Counted from the stretch's first letter, positions 11,550 to 23,365 are shown. The stretch is DNA of 64,000 nucleotides from Flabesymbios commensalis (GCA_964017125.1 OZ024914.1:29246801-29310800); one strand, 5' to 3'. The notes: a model not told the origin generated them from the letters alone. Numbers and translations are program-made.

Positions 11550-14500
11550 GAGCCGAAATCAAAGGGGGGTGGCTACTGACTGGAGAGTCCGTCATAAATT
11601 ACTGCTTTACACGGTTGTTTCCGCTTCTAGTGAATTAAAATAAATACAGGAATGTTTCAATTGTGTGGATATTTTGCAAGCACACATTGTTATATTTATG
11701 CGTGATATGAGGTATAACTGTGTTGTGAGATTTTCGGATGGATACATTGTATATGCCCTTATGTATTTTAGTGCGAAATGCTTGTTAAAAGTGATTTGTT
11801 TGTTTATTCGCATTTGGAACATAGTAGTGATGAGAAAAAAAAGGGATTGCATTTTTTTTCTAACTCCTAAATCTATAAAAATTGACTAAATCCAAAATGG
11901 CCGCCATGTTTCCAAAATATTATCCATTTCACCATAACTTTTGAGATAATGAACACAAAAACATGTATAATATATCGATTTGTATAGTTTTTAGGGCGAG
12001 AAAACTGATAACACCATTATATTTTAGAAATAAACAATTTAAGCTCGACGTTTCTCGATTTTAACCAACAAAATATAAAAAAAATAGCATAAAATATCTG
12101 CTACGTGTCATAGAGGTTGTGTGCTAGGCTTTGAACGGAATTTAGGATACTGTGTGGAGGGCAGTGCCATCTGATACATCTCACCATGCTCAGGAGGTTT
12201 CCCCCCTATAGGGGACTAGGTGAAAATTTGGGTTCAGTGTGCAGACAGGGTAGTCAAACCCTTGTTCTTAAATATACTTTTGTGGCCAAAAATTATGTCT
12301 TTTTATATACAAATTTTGCAGACAATAGCTAGGCCCTATACAGTTTCGGGCAAAAACATACCATTTAATAGGTTTATACATATTTGGACAATAACACACC
12401 CTTTCTGAAGAGTCACAAAACTTGGGATAGTCTAAAAGTTTTAACAAACTTTCTGTTTGCACAGCACACTCATCTAGGCTTAATGTTCGAGACACAAAGC
12501 AGCCTTTCAATAAACACATGATACAGCTGGGTTATTTTATTGACCCTTGAATATGCAATACATGTGATTGTCATACCCTTAGATATACCAAAATTATCAC
12601 CTCTTGAAAATACAGAAATCATTACAGCTCTAATACACCATGCACAAGGGAAGTTATCCTGGTCCCGTTTAGTCATAATTTATATGTGCACACAAGTGTG
12701 CCAATACCCCAGTCATTCGTTCACTTTTACACACATTTACTTTTACCCCCCCCCCCCTATAATATATATATAATTAAGAAATTTCTGAAATATTATTCAT
12801 TTAATTACCATATATTTACAGAAACATTATCTTCAATGCAAGGAAATACTAAAGGCCATTACTGAAATACATTCTGGCACAAAGTACACTTAAGTTTGCA
12901 AAATAAATGGGGTTTTTAATAATAATATATAACGATAATGTAGAAGTTTAAACAATCTGTGATTCAAACGTCAATATCATATTTTTGAATCTCCACTCGA
13001 GTCGTGATCTCAAACATGTCGAAAATAAAGTCATATAATTATATTATTTAGAATGCTGCCACAAAAAACACGTAAGGGTTACAATTTTTTTTATTCTAGC
13101 AGTCAAAGTATGTAATATGACAAAACTTATTAAACTGTTATGCTTACCACTCCGCAAACATTATCTTGATTTACTTTATGTTACTAGCACCATGTTATAT
13201 GTGAATCGACTCATGCAATGATTGAATAATCTGTGATTTATAATTATGATTTCATCTGGCTGATTCACCCACTTTATTTATCTGACATAGCAATACCAGT
13301 CAGAATGTTTAATATATTGCTGATTATATTATGGGAACTATCCTTTCTCTAAATATATATGGAAAAAAAATAATAATAAACAAAGTATGTTAAGAGTATT
13401 TCTCAGAGTGGTTCTCCGGCTTAACTCTTAAAAAAGGCTTCGACTCTGTACTTACTTTGGATTCACGTTTCACACATGTGTTGCCATATTATAACCACAT
13501 CTCTATATCTATCTTGTATTATTTATTAGTGTAATATTGAGGTATCATTGAATTAAATGTACAGATAACAGTTTTCATGTGCTTATTGGCATAACGTATA
13601 TCACATAAATATATGATAAAATATAAATTTAAGGATAATGACTTTGCATAATCATGATCATAGCTATAACAGCTATTTAAAAACGAACGATTCGATAATA
13701 CTGTAATTTTCTCTCATTTCAGATTAATTTTCCTTCATTTCAGATTAGCTCATTCAAATTGTATAATGTACCGTACATTTATTTATCATGAATGATATTC
13801 TGCAATAAATTAATATAATATATTGTAGTAGGGAAATAACTCTAATGCTAAGTAGCTCAAGGCCAGACTCATACACGGTTAAGGTCATCTCAACCTCAAA
13901 CGCACGAAAATGTTGAGTAAATTTTCAGACATACGTGCCACAAAGATACATTAGGTCTGCTCCTAACTTACATTCCAGGAATTTCTCAAGCAAGATCCAG
14001 ATGGTACTGCCCCCTTTTGCCATCACCATATGAACAATGTTAGTTTCAAATCTACCAAATTGGAAGAGAAATATAGGCCTAGCTACAAGAATGAATTGAA
14101 TGCTACAAATGAATAAAATATCTTTTGCGGAGGATAGTTTACACTAGTATGAAAACTAGATGTCAGAATAAAACTATTGCGTAAAAATTGTTTTTTTTGT
14201 ACGATGAGCTATTATTGGACTTTGCAATGACCTTAGGTTGTCCTTGGTATGATATTTGTTTGTTACTGTAAAGGCCAACTCTGCAACCCGATCTGATATA
14301 AATCTTTTTTTTTTTGTGTACCCCTTTCCATTAATGTGTAAAACATTACTTTTTTGCGTCAAATTGTGCAGGTGCATAATGACGGATGTGAAGAAAAAAA
14401 ACCCGGTATGGTATGACTTTGTTGTTGACTTTTTACAAATGATTTATATAATTATAGCACCCAGTTTATATTAATACATATAAGCATCTGTTGAACTGTG

Positions 14501-15705
14501 TAAATATCTAAATATGAAAAATAATTCAGTTATTCTTCCACTATTCTAATCTAGTATGTAACCTGACATCATGTAGCATTTTGGCCTCCAGAAGTGTTAG
14601 TTGCGCATATAATATACCAGATTGGAATTAATTTATTATGATTCCTTTGATTTGACATTGAAATGATAATATAAAGCCCCATCGGGAAGGTGACCTTCAT
14701 TGTGTCTGAACAATTACACCCTCTAGATCAATTGGCTCATATTCTAACATATCATGCAGTTGGTTATGTTTATGGGTGATGTGTTGGCTCAGTACACACG
14801 TATAATGAGTAGATGTGCCCGTAGGTAATTCACTTGGGAATATATATAATAAAGCTTATCGTAGCATTTTAGGCATTATAATGATGTCGAATGATGGTAG
14901 GATTTGTTTTATTGTAGTTCCTGATAAAAACATTATGGATTGTTGCTAAAAATATAACTTCCTTGATTTCATGGCAGCCATTTTGAATTTCATGTTTTAC
15001 AAAAAATTCGCAAGGATGAGAGCTTCATATCCGCCCAGATATCACCACAGGGGAGCCAGCCAAGCATAATCAAAATAGAAAAAGAAACTATCAGCCAAAA
15101 TAATGTTAGCCGCAGTTTGACTGTAAAATCCGGTTGTTTTTGCTTATATTTGCATAAATATAGACTTTACAATATTTTTTTCCAAAAACAAATGAAAGAA
15201 TTGGCTTTCTCATACCTGAAAACATAAGAATAGACATATTATTTATGTTTCTAGCATATGGAGCTGCACAATTATTCGTAAATGTATTTATTTTTATATA
15301 CTTTGGCGACCATCTTGGATTCCGCCATTTTGGACATTTTCTCAACCTATAAAAAATGCAATCCCTTTTTTTCTTGATCTTCATAATATTTTGAGTCAGA
15401 ATCAAGTAAAAAATCAATTTTAAGAGACAAAATGCACGAAAGTGTTATTATATGTGACATATGAGCCTACACTAACAGTGGGCGAGAAGGATTTGTGTCT
15501 TTTCCGGAAATTGGCGTAAGAATATTTAGAGAGGTCTAGGCAAAACTGACCTTTTTACCCACAAGGGAGCGTAGTTCAAAACGCAGAACGTTAGCATACC
15601 ATTTTCAAACCTGTTTATGAAAAAGGATAGTTCATGCTTTTTTATGGTGTGTCACATATAGGGAGGGGGGGGGGTAGGTGGAGACAAAGTGGTGATTTCG
15701 GCTCC
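11550..15705. mobile_element. Old foldback structure with long diverged inverted arms
   Basis: The left arm (about 11550-11960) and right arm (about 15200-15705) match in inverted orientation. Shared words in order are GAGCCGAAATCA, GTGCRAAATG-like, TTAAAAGTGATTT-like, AAAAAAAGGGATTGCATTTT, CCAAAATGG and GAGAAA. Identity looks like 60-70% with the AAGGGATTGC block best kept. The 3.2-kb interior has no recognisable gene. It could be one decayed transposon or two independent inverted copies of the same repeat. Confidence 0.45.
12149..12206 (+). repeat. SINE 3' fragment (S5)
   Basis: Reads TGTGTGGAGGGCAGTGCCAT, then ATCTCACCATGCTCAGGAGG, matching the region just after the second tRNA-like module of the dimeric SINE. 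The heads and tail are lost. Confidence 0.65.
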
Positions 15706-15989
15706 GAGTATGTTGGCCTTATACATGCGCTTCAATGGGATTGGCATTTGGGGGGTGAGACCATGTTTGTCCTCCGGTTAAATACATATACTATATAGTA
15801 ACGGACACAATACATGTACAAAACATCATATGTGTCTACATATTATGTAGACATATACGTACACCAGGTTTGGTGTTGTGGTCATCGGTTTGCTATAAAT
15901 CTGGAGACTCACTTCATGACTTTGTCTTAAGCGAATAAGCCTATTAAACCAGTACGATTGCTTGTGACAGGAAGTATTTCGCTTACAAT

Positions 15990-16219
15990 CACTTGCATGT
16001 TTGATACGCGTTACCATCGCTATCACGAGGAACTGTCCACATATCACAGAAATATCCGCAACGATAACATTCATCTGCCATGGCGTCCACCATTAAATTT
16101 TGACAGTAAGGCCACTGAAGGGTATCCTGTGTGAGACCGAGCACTTTCACGTCAAAGACGGTGCCAATCCATGGCTGTGTCCACAACACAAGACGGTCGT
16201 CTCTATCATGACATGCCAA
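15990..16219 (-). CDS. Possible orphan Cys-rich exon, unknown product
   Basis: Unrecognised. On the minus strand a frame of about 75 codons reads ...DDRLVLWTQPWIGTVFDVKV... through ...ADECYRCGYFCDMWTVPR... and ends QTCK. Six cysteines, several tryptophans and balanced composition look more like an extracellular domain than random AT-rich sequence. A possible acceptor (GATAG/AG near 16197) and donor (CAA/GTGATT near 15992) would make it an internal exon, but neither is strong and no partner exon was found nearby. It may equally be a chance frame or a pseudo-exon. Confidence 0.3.
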
Positions 16220-17331
16220 ACGTAATTTAAAAATGTAAATTTAATTTGCGAACACAATACTTCCAGTGCTACATACATTACTGATGTTTGGTGATAATTA
16301 AAAACAATTATGGTCAAAGTTGATGGTAGAAAAATGATTGTTTTCTAAGCTCCCCTAGCCCCCATGTATGCCTACATGGGTATATTATGAAGCATTAACT
16401 CATTACATTGGGTCAATATCTTGTGGCTGCTGAGAAGCTTGATACTAATATTTTTAACCACTCTTGACGTATTAGTAACCGTGGATTAAATTCAAAATAG
16501 TTGTTCAGTCTAATAATTGGAATGTTATAAAAATAAAGTTATAGAGAAAAAACACACAATAAAATCCACAATGTCATGCGATGATGATATAAAAAAATAA
16601 ACGTTATTGTAATTCAAACCCTCGGCAACAATGACCCGTGCGAACGCCGTGCCTACGAGCCTCTCAACACAGCCTCAAGAACTAAGCTTTCCTATCTCGT
16701 TCTTCTAATAATTTTGTAGCAAGATATTGGACATATCTAAGAACTCTACGAACGCCTCAAGAAAATTTCTCGTCGTAAGAAAGCTGTAAGAACTACATAA
16801 GTATAGCTCGATTAGTCATAAATGGGCTTTCGCAAAAAAAGTATGCAAAATCCTACATAGTCTTAAGATATTCCAAAAATGCGCTCGTACGATCTTCATA
16901 GATTTGTTCAAATAGTGATGTTTATTTGATATTCTTCGTAAGATGACTGTAAATATATTGTAATACACGTAGAAAAATTAGCAATTACGGTTTTGTAAAA
17001 TTTCAGTATACGTTCAGTATACGTTCAGTATATGTGTGAATATGGTATATGGCGAATTATAGATTACGCCATGCATAAAGTAGAATATACCATATCCGGG
17101 CCCAAAACTATTTAGTCATCAATGTACTATCAACTCTATACATCTTAAGAGCAGCTAGCTCTCAGACTGAGGCTGGGGATTCTATGGGTTAAATTTAATC
17201 ATCGCTGATTGCAGCAAATTAATTCAGGACAAAGTATGCATCAGGTACGGGGCCGGCCATTTCTCCATCTTGGATTTGCAAGCTGGCTTTCTTCGTGCAA
17301 ATGAACTTCTATTCATCCGAGCCACATCCAA
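16220..17331. other. Non-coding, no recognised feature
   Basis: AT-rich. A weak inverted pair, GGTATAT / ATATACC, lies at about 17045-17092. Nothing else supported. Confidence 0.5.
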
Positions 17332-18075
17332 TTTCCCTCCTCCTCCTCCTCCTCCTCTTCCTCCTCCTCCTCCTCCTCCTCTTTCCTCCTCCTCCCTCCT
17401 CCTCCTCCTCCTCCTTTTCCTCTTCCTCTTCCTCTTCCTTTCCTCCTCCTCCTCCTCCTCCTCCTCCTCCTCCTCCTCCTCCTCCTCCTCCTCCTTTTCC
17501 TCCTACTCTTCTTTTTCCTCCTCCTCCTCCTCCTCCTCCTCCTCCTCCTCCTCCTCCTCCTCCTCCTCCTCCTCCTCCTCCTCCTCCTCCTTCTCCTCCT
17601 ACTCTTCTTTTTCCTCCTCCTCCTCCCTCCTCCTCCTCCTCCTCCTCTTCCTCCTCCTCCTCCTCCTCCTCCTCCTCCTCCTCCTCCTCCTTCTCCTCCT
17701 ACTCTTCTTTTTCCTCCTCCTCCTCCTCCTCCTACTCTTCTTCTGCTTTCTCCTCCTCCTCCTCCCCTCCTTCTTCGCCTACTCCTCTCCTTCTCCCCCT
17801 CCTCATTCGTTTTCTTCTTCTTTCTCCTCCCTTTTCTTCTTCATCTTCTTCTTGTTCTTCTACTATTTTTTCTTCTCTTACTTGTTTTTCTTCTGGCTTC
17901 TTTCTTCTTCTTCTTCTTCTTCTTCTTCTTCTTCTTCTTCTTCTTCTTCTTCTTCTTTTTCTTCTTCTTCTTATTCTTCTTCCTCTTCTTATCTACTTCG
18001 TGTTCTTCTTATTCTTCATATGCTTCTTCTTCTTCTCTTTTTCTTCTTCTTCTGCTTCTTCTTCTTCATCTTCTT
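17332..18075. repeat. CCT/CTT polypyrimidine microsatellite
   Basis: About 740 bases almost wholly C and T on the plus strand: a CCT-rich part (to about 17760), then a CTT-rich part (to 18075). A marker, CCTACTCTTCTTTTTCC, recurs near 17502, 17599 and 17699, so blocks of about 97-100 bp have been duplicated as units. The long open frames here (poly-Pro/Ser/Leu) come from the repeat and are not genes. Confidence 0.95.
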
Positions 18076-18390
18076 GGTCTTTACATTTTCAAACTTCACA
18101 GCAATATGCATCAACGTTCAAAGAAAACATCATTCCTACTGCAATGTTCTACAGCATAGATTGAAAGGAAAACATATGCATATTGTAATGCTCTACAGTA
18201 CAGACTTTCAAAGAAAATATTTATTTACCGTTATATATAAAAAAATAAATAATAATAAATAAATAAATAAATAAATGATCAATACATCAAACTTGGCATG
18301 TAAACATGGTAATAGATAAAATAAACTTGAGTGAGCCCGACAATAACAACCCGCGATCACAGATTTGGCCGTTGATGACGGTTTTAGTCA

Positions 18391-18561
18391 TTAACCTTTA
18401 CAGCGCGGGGAGCAGCTTTAGACGTCAGAATCTCTAGACGTCTAAGAGTAAACATATTTATAATGGCCTGAGACCCATAACTTACGTATTCAAATGAATG
18501 CTGATTCATTATGATGATTTGTTCTTTATATGTGAAAGTATTTCAGCGCTTTCAGGATTAA
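18391..18561 (-). mobile_element. MITE family B copy (TTAA, GACGTC subfamily)
   Basis: TTAA at both ends (18391-18394 and 18558-18561). On the minus strand it starts TTAATCCTGAAAGCGCTGAA, includes TTATGGGTCTCAGGCCATTA, and ends with GACGTCTAGAGATTCTGACG and GCGCTGTAAAGGTTAA. Homologous to 29365-29562, 45405-45574 and part of 1186-1310. Confidence 0.7.
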
Positions 18562-19300
18562 ACACAAGAGACAACTGGACGCCTTTATGCACAACTGTAT
18601 CAACCCCCAAAAAATCGTTTTGACATAACTCCAGTTGAAGTTTACGGTCTACTGTAAATTCAAGACAACGCACGAGGAAAATATAAAGCTTCAACAACAC
18701 ACGACATCCACATTATCTATATTCATAGATACATCCACCTTCGGGTAGCTTCGGTTTCGAGCCTCGTTGCCTCGAATACGCTGTGCATAAATAGGAATTT
18801 ACCATTTTGATTTATGCACAACTGAACCAACCCACATTTATTGTTATTTAGAAAATAATATAAAAAAGACATTAAAAAGCATAATACAGACTCTCTACTT
18901 TTTTGTAGATATATCATCTAGTTCTTTAGCTTGCATAATAATTACGTGCATTTTCTTTCTAGGTTAAATCACGAGGACTGCGAGACTGATGGCGAAAATG
19001 ATGATGTGCATAAATCAATTTTAGGATTTTGATTTTATGTACAGGTGGACCGACAAAGCCATATTCATTGTAAATTAAACAAATGTGTATTATTATTTAT
19101 TTAGTAAAATATGTGTGTTTTTTATAGCTTAGATGAAATCACGGGGACTGCGAGGCTGATGGATCAAATAGAGGTGTGGATTGGTCTAATTGTGCATCAA
19201 TCAACTTTAAAATGTGACACGCGGTTTGTCCCGCTCCACCATGTGGAGTGTCACATGCATCTCGGGACGTCCGCTCAATTTTTAAACAAATAAGGCTATG
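18562..19300. repeat. Degenerate local repeats
   Basis: Internal direct repetition: TTTATGCACAACTG.ACCAACC near 18582 and 18811, a weaker match near 19028, and AAATCACG(A/G)GGACTGCGAG plus (A/G)CTGATGG at 18965 and 19136. Unit boundaries are unclear and no coding function is supported. Confidence 0.4.
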
Positions 19301-19464
19301 CATTATGACACCTAACTCATTTTCGGTTTTCTGGGGTTGGTAAAAAGGCGTCCAAAACTGGTCTAATTAGGATAACCTATTCAACGATTTGAAATAATAT
19401 ATGGTGAATTAATTTACAAAATGTATCACGCCTTGATTTAAGTTTTAAATAAATTAATTCAGTC

Positions 19465-20095
19465 GCTTCTATAGCGCATAAATCCCGGGTGAGTCAAGCT
19501 CAGAGGCGCAAAAATCAGAATCAATATCAATCCCGATGTCCAGATGCAAAACATTGAATCTTGAACTGGACGCCAGAACTATAACAAACGTTTTAAGCAT
19601 TTTAGTATTATGAGTCCGCTGTCCCAAATCAGCAGGCAGCAAATTCTAAATGGAAGGATTTACAATTGCGAAAGCCCTTGCACCCCATTATGGAGCAGTT
19701 AGCATGTCAGTATCAGATTATCATCTAGCATATTTGTGTGGTACTCATAAATGTAGGTTGATAAAACAGCAAGACTTTATAAGTGATGGTACTCAGCTTA
19801 AAAAGTATGCGATATTTTATTGGTAGCCGATGAAATGATCTCAAAATAGGTCCAGATCTTCTAAAACATGAAGCTTTACAGACTAGGTCTACGCGTGCCA
19901 GACAATTTTAAATACGTTGCAATCTGTCTACGTCTGTGTCTGGAAGGTTGTACAATAGGTTGAGATTCCTTCTGATACACCGCAAATTACGGATGTGATA
20001 AGAACATGTCTGAGAGATTTGTCGCTTGAAGTTGAAAGCAAAGTTGAAAACAAACATGAATCCTACATGTCTATCACAATTTTAAGATAATGTAT
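19465..20095 (-). mobile_element. Decayed LINE, C-terminal end of ORF2 (CR1/L2-like)
   Basis: Minus-strand translation in pieces gives HIRNLRCIRRNLNLLYNLPD, then DVDRLQRI.NCLARV, then SFHRLPIKYRILFKLSTITY with KVLLF, then GARAFAIVNPSI.NLLPADL and MLKTFV. These match the conserved C-terminal blocks of jockey-superfamily LINEs: RLQRVQN.AAR, LHWLPV..RI.FK....YK and G.RAF..AAP..WN.LP..LR...FK..LKT. The copy has stops, frame changes and an internal deletion, and the RT domain upstream is absent. Confidence 0.85.
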
Positions 20096-20117
20096 CATTG
20101 ATCCAGCATTAATAGTA

Positions 20118-20348
20118 TTAACCTTTTCACTACCATACATGACGGAAATTTCCGTCGTCATTCGTCAATGAACGTAACCATAAAATGACACAAATTTTCG
20201 TCAAATATATACTACATTTATGTATTTTTCGTCATTTGAAGCTGGAAATTGCGTTAGCAATTCCAGCTTTAAATGACGAAAAATAGAACTCCCACACCAG
20301 TATATCTGGATCCTGGCATGCACTCCGGCCTGGAAGTCAAAGGGTTAA
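20118..20348. mobile_element. MITE family B copy, 231 bp (GCTGGAAATTGCG centre)
   Basis: TTAA at both ends. Begins TTAACCTTTTCACTACCATA, ends GAAGTCAAAGGGTTAA, with a central palindrome CATTTGAAGCTGGAAATTGC / GCAATTCCAGCTTTAAATG around GTTA. The copy at 35457-35687 has the same length and differs at only a handful of sites. Confidence 0.9.
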
Positions 20349-20519
20349 ATAGAAAAAAAGAAAAAAAGCGTTTTAAATCATTCTCTCACCTTTGTATATT
20401 TATACTCTGAGATCTCGGCTGTCGATCAGATTTTCTTGGCTGATCAAACCTTTTTGTCAGTTTTTCCAATAACGTAGAATGCTACACGTAAAGCCGACTT
20501 GGTGACTGTACTGACTGTG

Positions 20520-20960
20520 TTTCTTGCTGTATCGATGATACCAGCGGGTCGGATGGTGGCGCAGAAGTTACTGACCAGTGGTCAGCTCTTTATGGTGCAC
20601 CTGTGGTCAGTGGGCGTGGGTCTGACAAAGTCGCCGGGAAGTGGTCAGCAGCTGTGGGACTGTGAGTGGACGTAGCGGAGCGGCTATCTGGCGGATCGGG
20701 CGTCACGTCAGCGGATAATGCTCCTTATGATTGGTCTCGGGCGTCCACATAGCCACGGGCGGGATCCGTGCCCGTAACCGAGCAGGCCAATAGGTGGGGC
20801 GCACTGACTGGAGGGGGACGTCTGCATCATTTATCTGGATCATCCACAACGTTGGTTAAACTACGGACCAACGCCCGCGGGCGTTGGTCCGTAGCTCAAC
20901 CAACGTTGCTCACCAGTCGCTCCGGCAGATGACGTATATGGTGAAACAGCATTCCCGATG
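20520..20960. promoter_or_regulatory. GC- and CpG-rich island, promoter-like (weak)
   Basis: Much richer in G, C and CpG than its surroundings. It has inverted CCAAT boxes (GATTGG near 20730, GCCAATAGG near 20788) and GGGGCG near 20797. No adjacent coding exon could be tied to it. It also contains a near-perfect 62-bp inverted repeat at 20847-20908 (two mismatches per 31-base arm, centre CCCGCGGG), which resembles MITE family A words (ACCAACG, CGTTGGT). Confidence 0.3.
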
Positions 20961-21359
20961 ACGACTGTCCCCCACTCCTTTAGGTGTAGTCGATCCCTGT
21001 TAGGTGTCGAGGGAGGACTCAAATCCGTCTGCGTCAACGTAACCCCACACAGATATGATTGGCCCAACTTGCCCAGGTCTCTCGCAGTAACCCTTTCAGA
21101 AAACACCCAAAACGCACTAATAAATAGATCACGCTGTTCAGTTTTCCTGGAAATAGTGCTAATTAAGCATTAGAAGCAAGGTTGGCCTTTGTACTAAGAG
21201 TGTACGTATCTTTTTGTTCTGACAAGCCATTTGATACATTTATTATAGTCCGTCCGAAAAATAGGAAATGCTGAATTTTGCTTTAGGTCTTTTATAAAAG
21301 GCACAAATTCTGCACATTGTGTTTTAGGCACTCACAGCTGCGAGAAATAAATTCTGTAA

Positions 21360-21560
21360 AACTCAATGACCTTGACCTCCTTTGTTTTCACCGAGCTGGC
21401 CAATACAATGAAGTATAGGGGAGGGGTCTTATATAGCCTTGTGTTTATCGAGTGACGTCACTGAGTTTTCACAGAATGAAGTATGGAGGAGGGGGTCTTA
21501 TATAATCTTGTTTTCACCGAGTGACGTCACTGGGTTTCACAGAATTGACGAAACTCATTG
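21360..21560. repeat. 68-69-bp tandem repeat with TATA-like and TGACGTCA motifs (short array)
   Basis: Two units, with GAGTGACGTCACTG at 21450 and 21519. Each unit carries a TATATA(A/G) stretch and GTTTTCACCGAG or similar, preceded by CTCAATGACCTTGACCTCC. The homologous longer array is at 52020-52345. Confidence 0.8.
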
Positions 21561-22188
21561 AAGTATGATGGTACCTGGGTAATAGATATTACTTAATTAT
21601 TTAAAATATGTGCACATTTTTGTAAATTTATTTGAAAATAATTATTATCTCAATTGGAATCCAAGAACACCAAACTAATCGTAACATTTAAAAAAAAAAT
21701 ACAATCCTTTTTATTCGACATTGTAAAACGGATTGCGTACTTGAAATTAAACTTGTACAATCGTGGTTTATTTATGGCCAGTTTTTCCTCAATACATTCA
21801 TCTCGTTTTCCTGTCCATATAGTAACTTTATACCATGTTCAGATCAGATTTTTAAAACTTGGGTTACCATACAAGCCGTTTAGTCAGTTTAGAGCAATTT
21901 ATACAGTTACAGTTGCACCTCGGCACACCTCATTCCCAATACGTTCAAGGTTGTTATGCATTTCTGGTTGTAGCATTATTGTAGCCTTTTCACCCCGTTC
22001 AGACAGTTCAATTCGTCCTGAATTCGTTCAGTGTATGAACCAATGACGTCTATACAGGTCATTGGCATGAACGACACAAGACGTTGAATCAGTGTTGGTT
22101 TACCGTTGGTCCAGCGTCGTAACACATCACATAACACAATGTCACTCGCATTCTAAGTCACAGGCATGTATACCAATGACGACTAGTA
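21561..22188. other. Non-coding, no recognised feature
   Basis: A 130-codon open frame at 21654-22046 (+) has no recognisable domain and codon use like the background. I do not call it a gene. Confidence 0.5.
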
Positions 22189-22257
22189 TGAATTTTCACT
22201 CACTTGAAGTTGTGGATCGCGTCAGCGAGACACAACATCAAGTGGGTGAAAATTCAT
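22189..22257. repeat. MITE family B central palindrome (GTTGTGGATCGCG type)
   Basis: Inverted repeat starting ATGAATTTTCACTCACTTGA, with GAAGTTGTG GATCGCGTCAGCGAGA CACAACATC in the middle and closing GTGGGTGAAAATTCAT. Same centre as the complete copies at 42994-43241 and 54248-54481; the TTAA ends are missing. Confidence 0.75.
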
Positions 22258-22717
22258 AGACCGCTTTATTATCACTTAATAATAGTATCCTACAGTTTTG
22301 CCCTTTATCGTCAAAATTTAAAAAAACAAGTCGATTTGTTCATACCAAGCTGGAGATAGCGTCCATGTCCACACAAAATGTGAGTGAATTTATTGGCGAT
22401 GTGGTTAGTGAAGATGGCCTTATGTCGCTTTGTGCACATATGTATCATGGCGGCAGAAGGAAGCCCGAAGTGGGGGATATGTCCTACTCCTATCTATTGA
22501 GTCTAAGATGTATTTATGTTGCACAGCGCCATAGACTTTTCTTCTTCTTTAAATGTCCCACATTAATTATTTGTACCGCGCTAATTCAAGTGACATATTG
22601 ATCAATGTCAGGTATAGCGAAACGCAAAACTGACTATTAGCAAAGTGCAATTTAAGTTGGGTAATAAACTAGCAAATTAAACTAATTATATTATCATATA
22701 TATATGTATATATTGAT

Positions 22718-22912
22718 ACTGCCGTGCAAAGCCAAAAGGGCAGTATCTGTTACTTCACAAGTAAGCAGATACCCCAGCAAACACAAAACATTTGTATAGC
22801 ATTTGTACAACGTCGGCCCAACGTCTTCGGCGTTGGTCCAACATTGTGCAAATGTTATTCAATTGTTTTGTGGGTTTGTTGGGGTACTGCCCCTTAAAGC
22901 TTTGCATAGCAA
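22718..22912. mobile_element. Hairpin element D2, interrupted by a family A MITE
   Basis: The left half, ACTGCCGTGCAAAGCCAAAA... up to AAGTAAGCAGATA, and the right half, CTGCCCCTTAAAGCTTTGCA, align with the uninterrupted hairpin at 61917-61996. The interruption is exactly the MITE at 22772-22884 plus a duplicated TA. Confidence 0.8.
22772..22884. mobile_element. MITE family A copy A2, with TA target duplication
   Basis: Ends CCCCAGCAAACACAAAACAT and TTGTGGGTTTGTTGGGG, core GGCCCAACGTCTTCGGCGTT. TA lies on both sides (22770-22771 and 22885-22886). The host hairpin lets the empty site be inferred, which supports a TA target as used by Tc1/mariner-type elements. Confidence 0.9.
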
Positions 22913-23094
22913 CAGGCCTACATGTATATGTATCACCACCACTAGTAACCGCATGCGAGCGACATGCATCCATCTCACTAAACTAGGGATTACATAATGA
23001 TGTGTGAACTAACAAAAGTCATTGTCGTAATTGATGTACTTGCGATGTGTATAAAATTAATGACATTGTTCATCTGTTCATGCAATTGACGAAT

Positions 23095-23365
23095 TAAAAC
23101 GCGTTAGGCCTACCTGTGTCATCTGCATGTGCATGCGAATTTGTATACGCTTTGGGGCATGCACACTTTTTAAATTCGCCTGCTAGTGCTAGTTTTTCCG
23201 TTTCGCATGCGAATGCGATTGCTTTTAAAAATAAGCGGGTGACATGCGCGCATGTGACCGGGAGATTTCTAGAGCGCATGCGACATGTCATTCGTTTGTC
23301 AATTTTCGCATGCGCGCTTTGAAATTTGAAAAAAGCCGCATGCGCGCATGCGAAGTAGCGTAGGC
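23095..23365. repeat. GCATGC-rich segment
   Basis: Dense GCATGC, CATGCG and GCGCGC words, including ACATGCGCGCATGT near 23239-23252 and GCCGCATGCGCGCATGCG near 23335. Both strands give similar open frames, as expected from near-palindromic sequence, so neither is taken as coding. Possibly a MITE or a Z-DNA-prone segment. Confidence 0.5.

Noticed and set aside
17270-18262. Open frames of 330 and 289 codons on the plus strand
   Set aside because: They consist of poly-Ser/Leu/Pro from the CCT/CTT microsatellite, and more than one frame is open at once.
21654-22046. 130-codon plus-strand frame
   Set aside because: No domain, no splice or poly(A) context, composition like the background.
22792-22997. 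Overlapping small frames on both strands
   Set aside because: They arise from a palindromic family A MITE, which gives mirror-image open frames.
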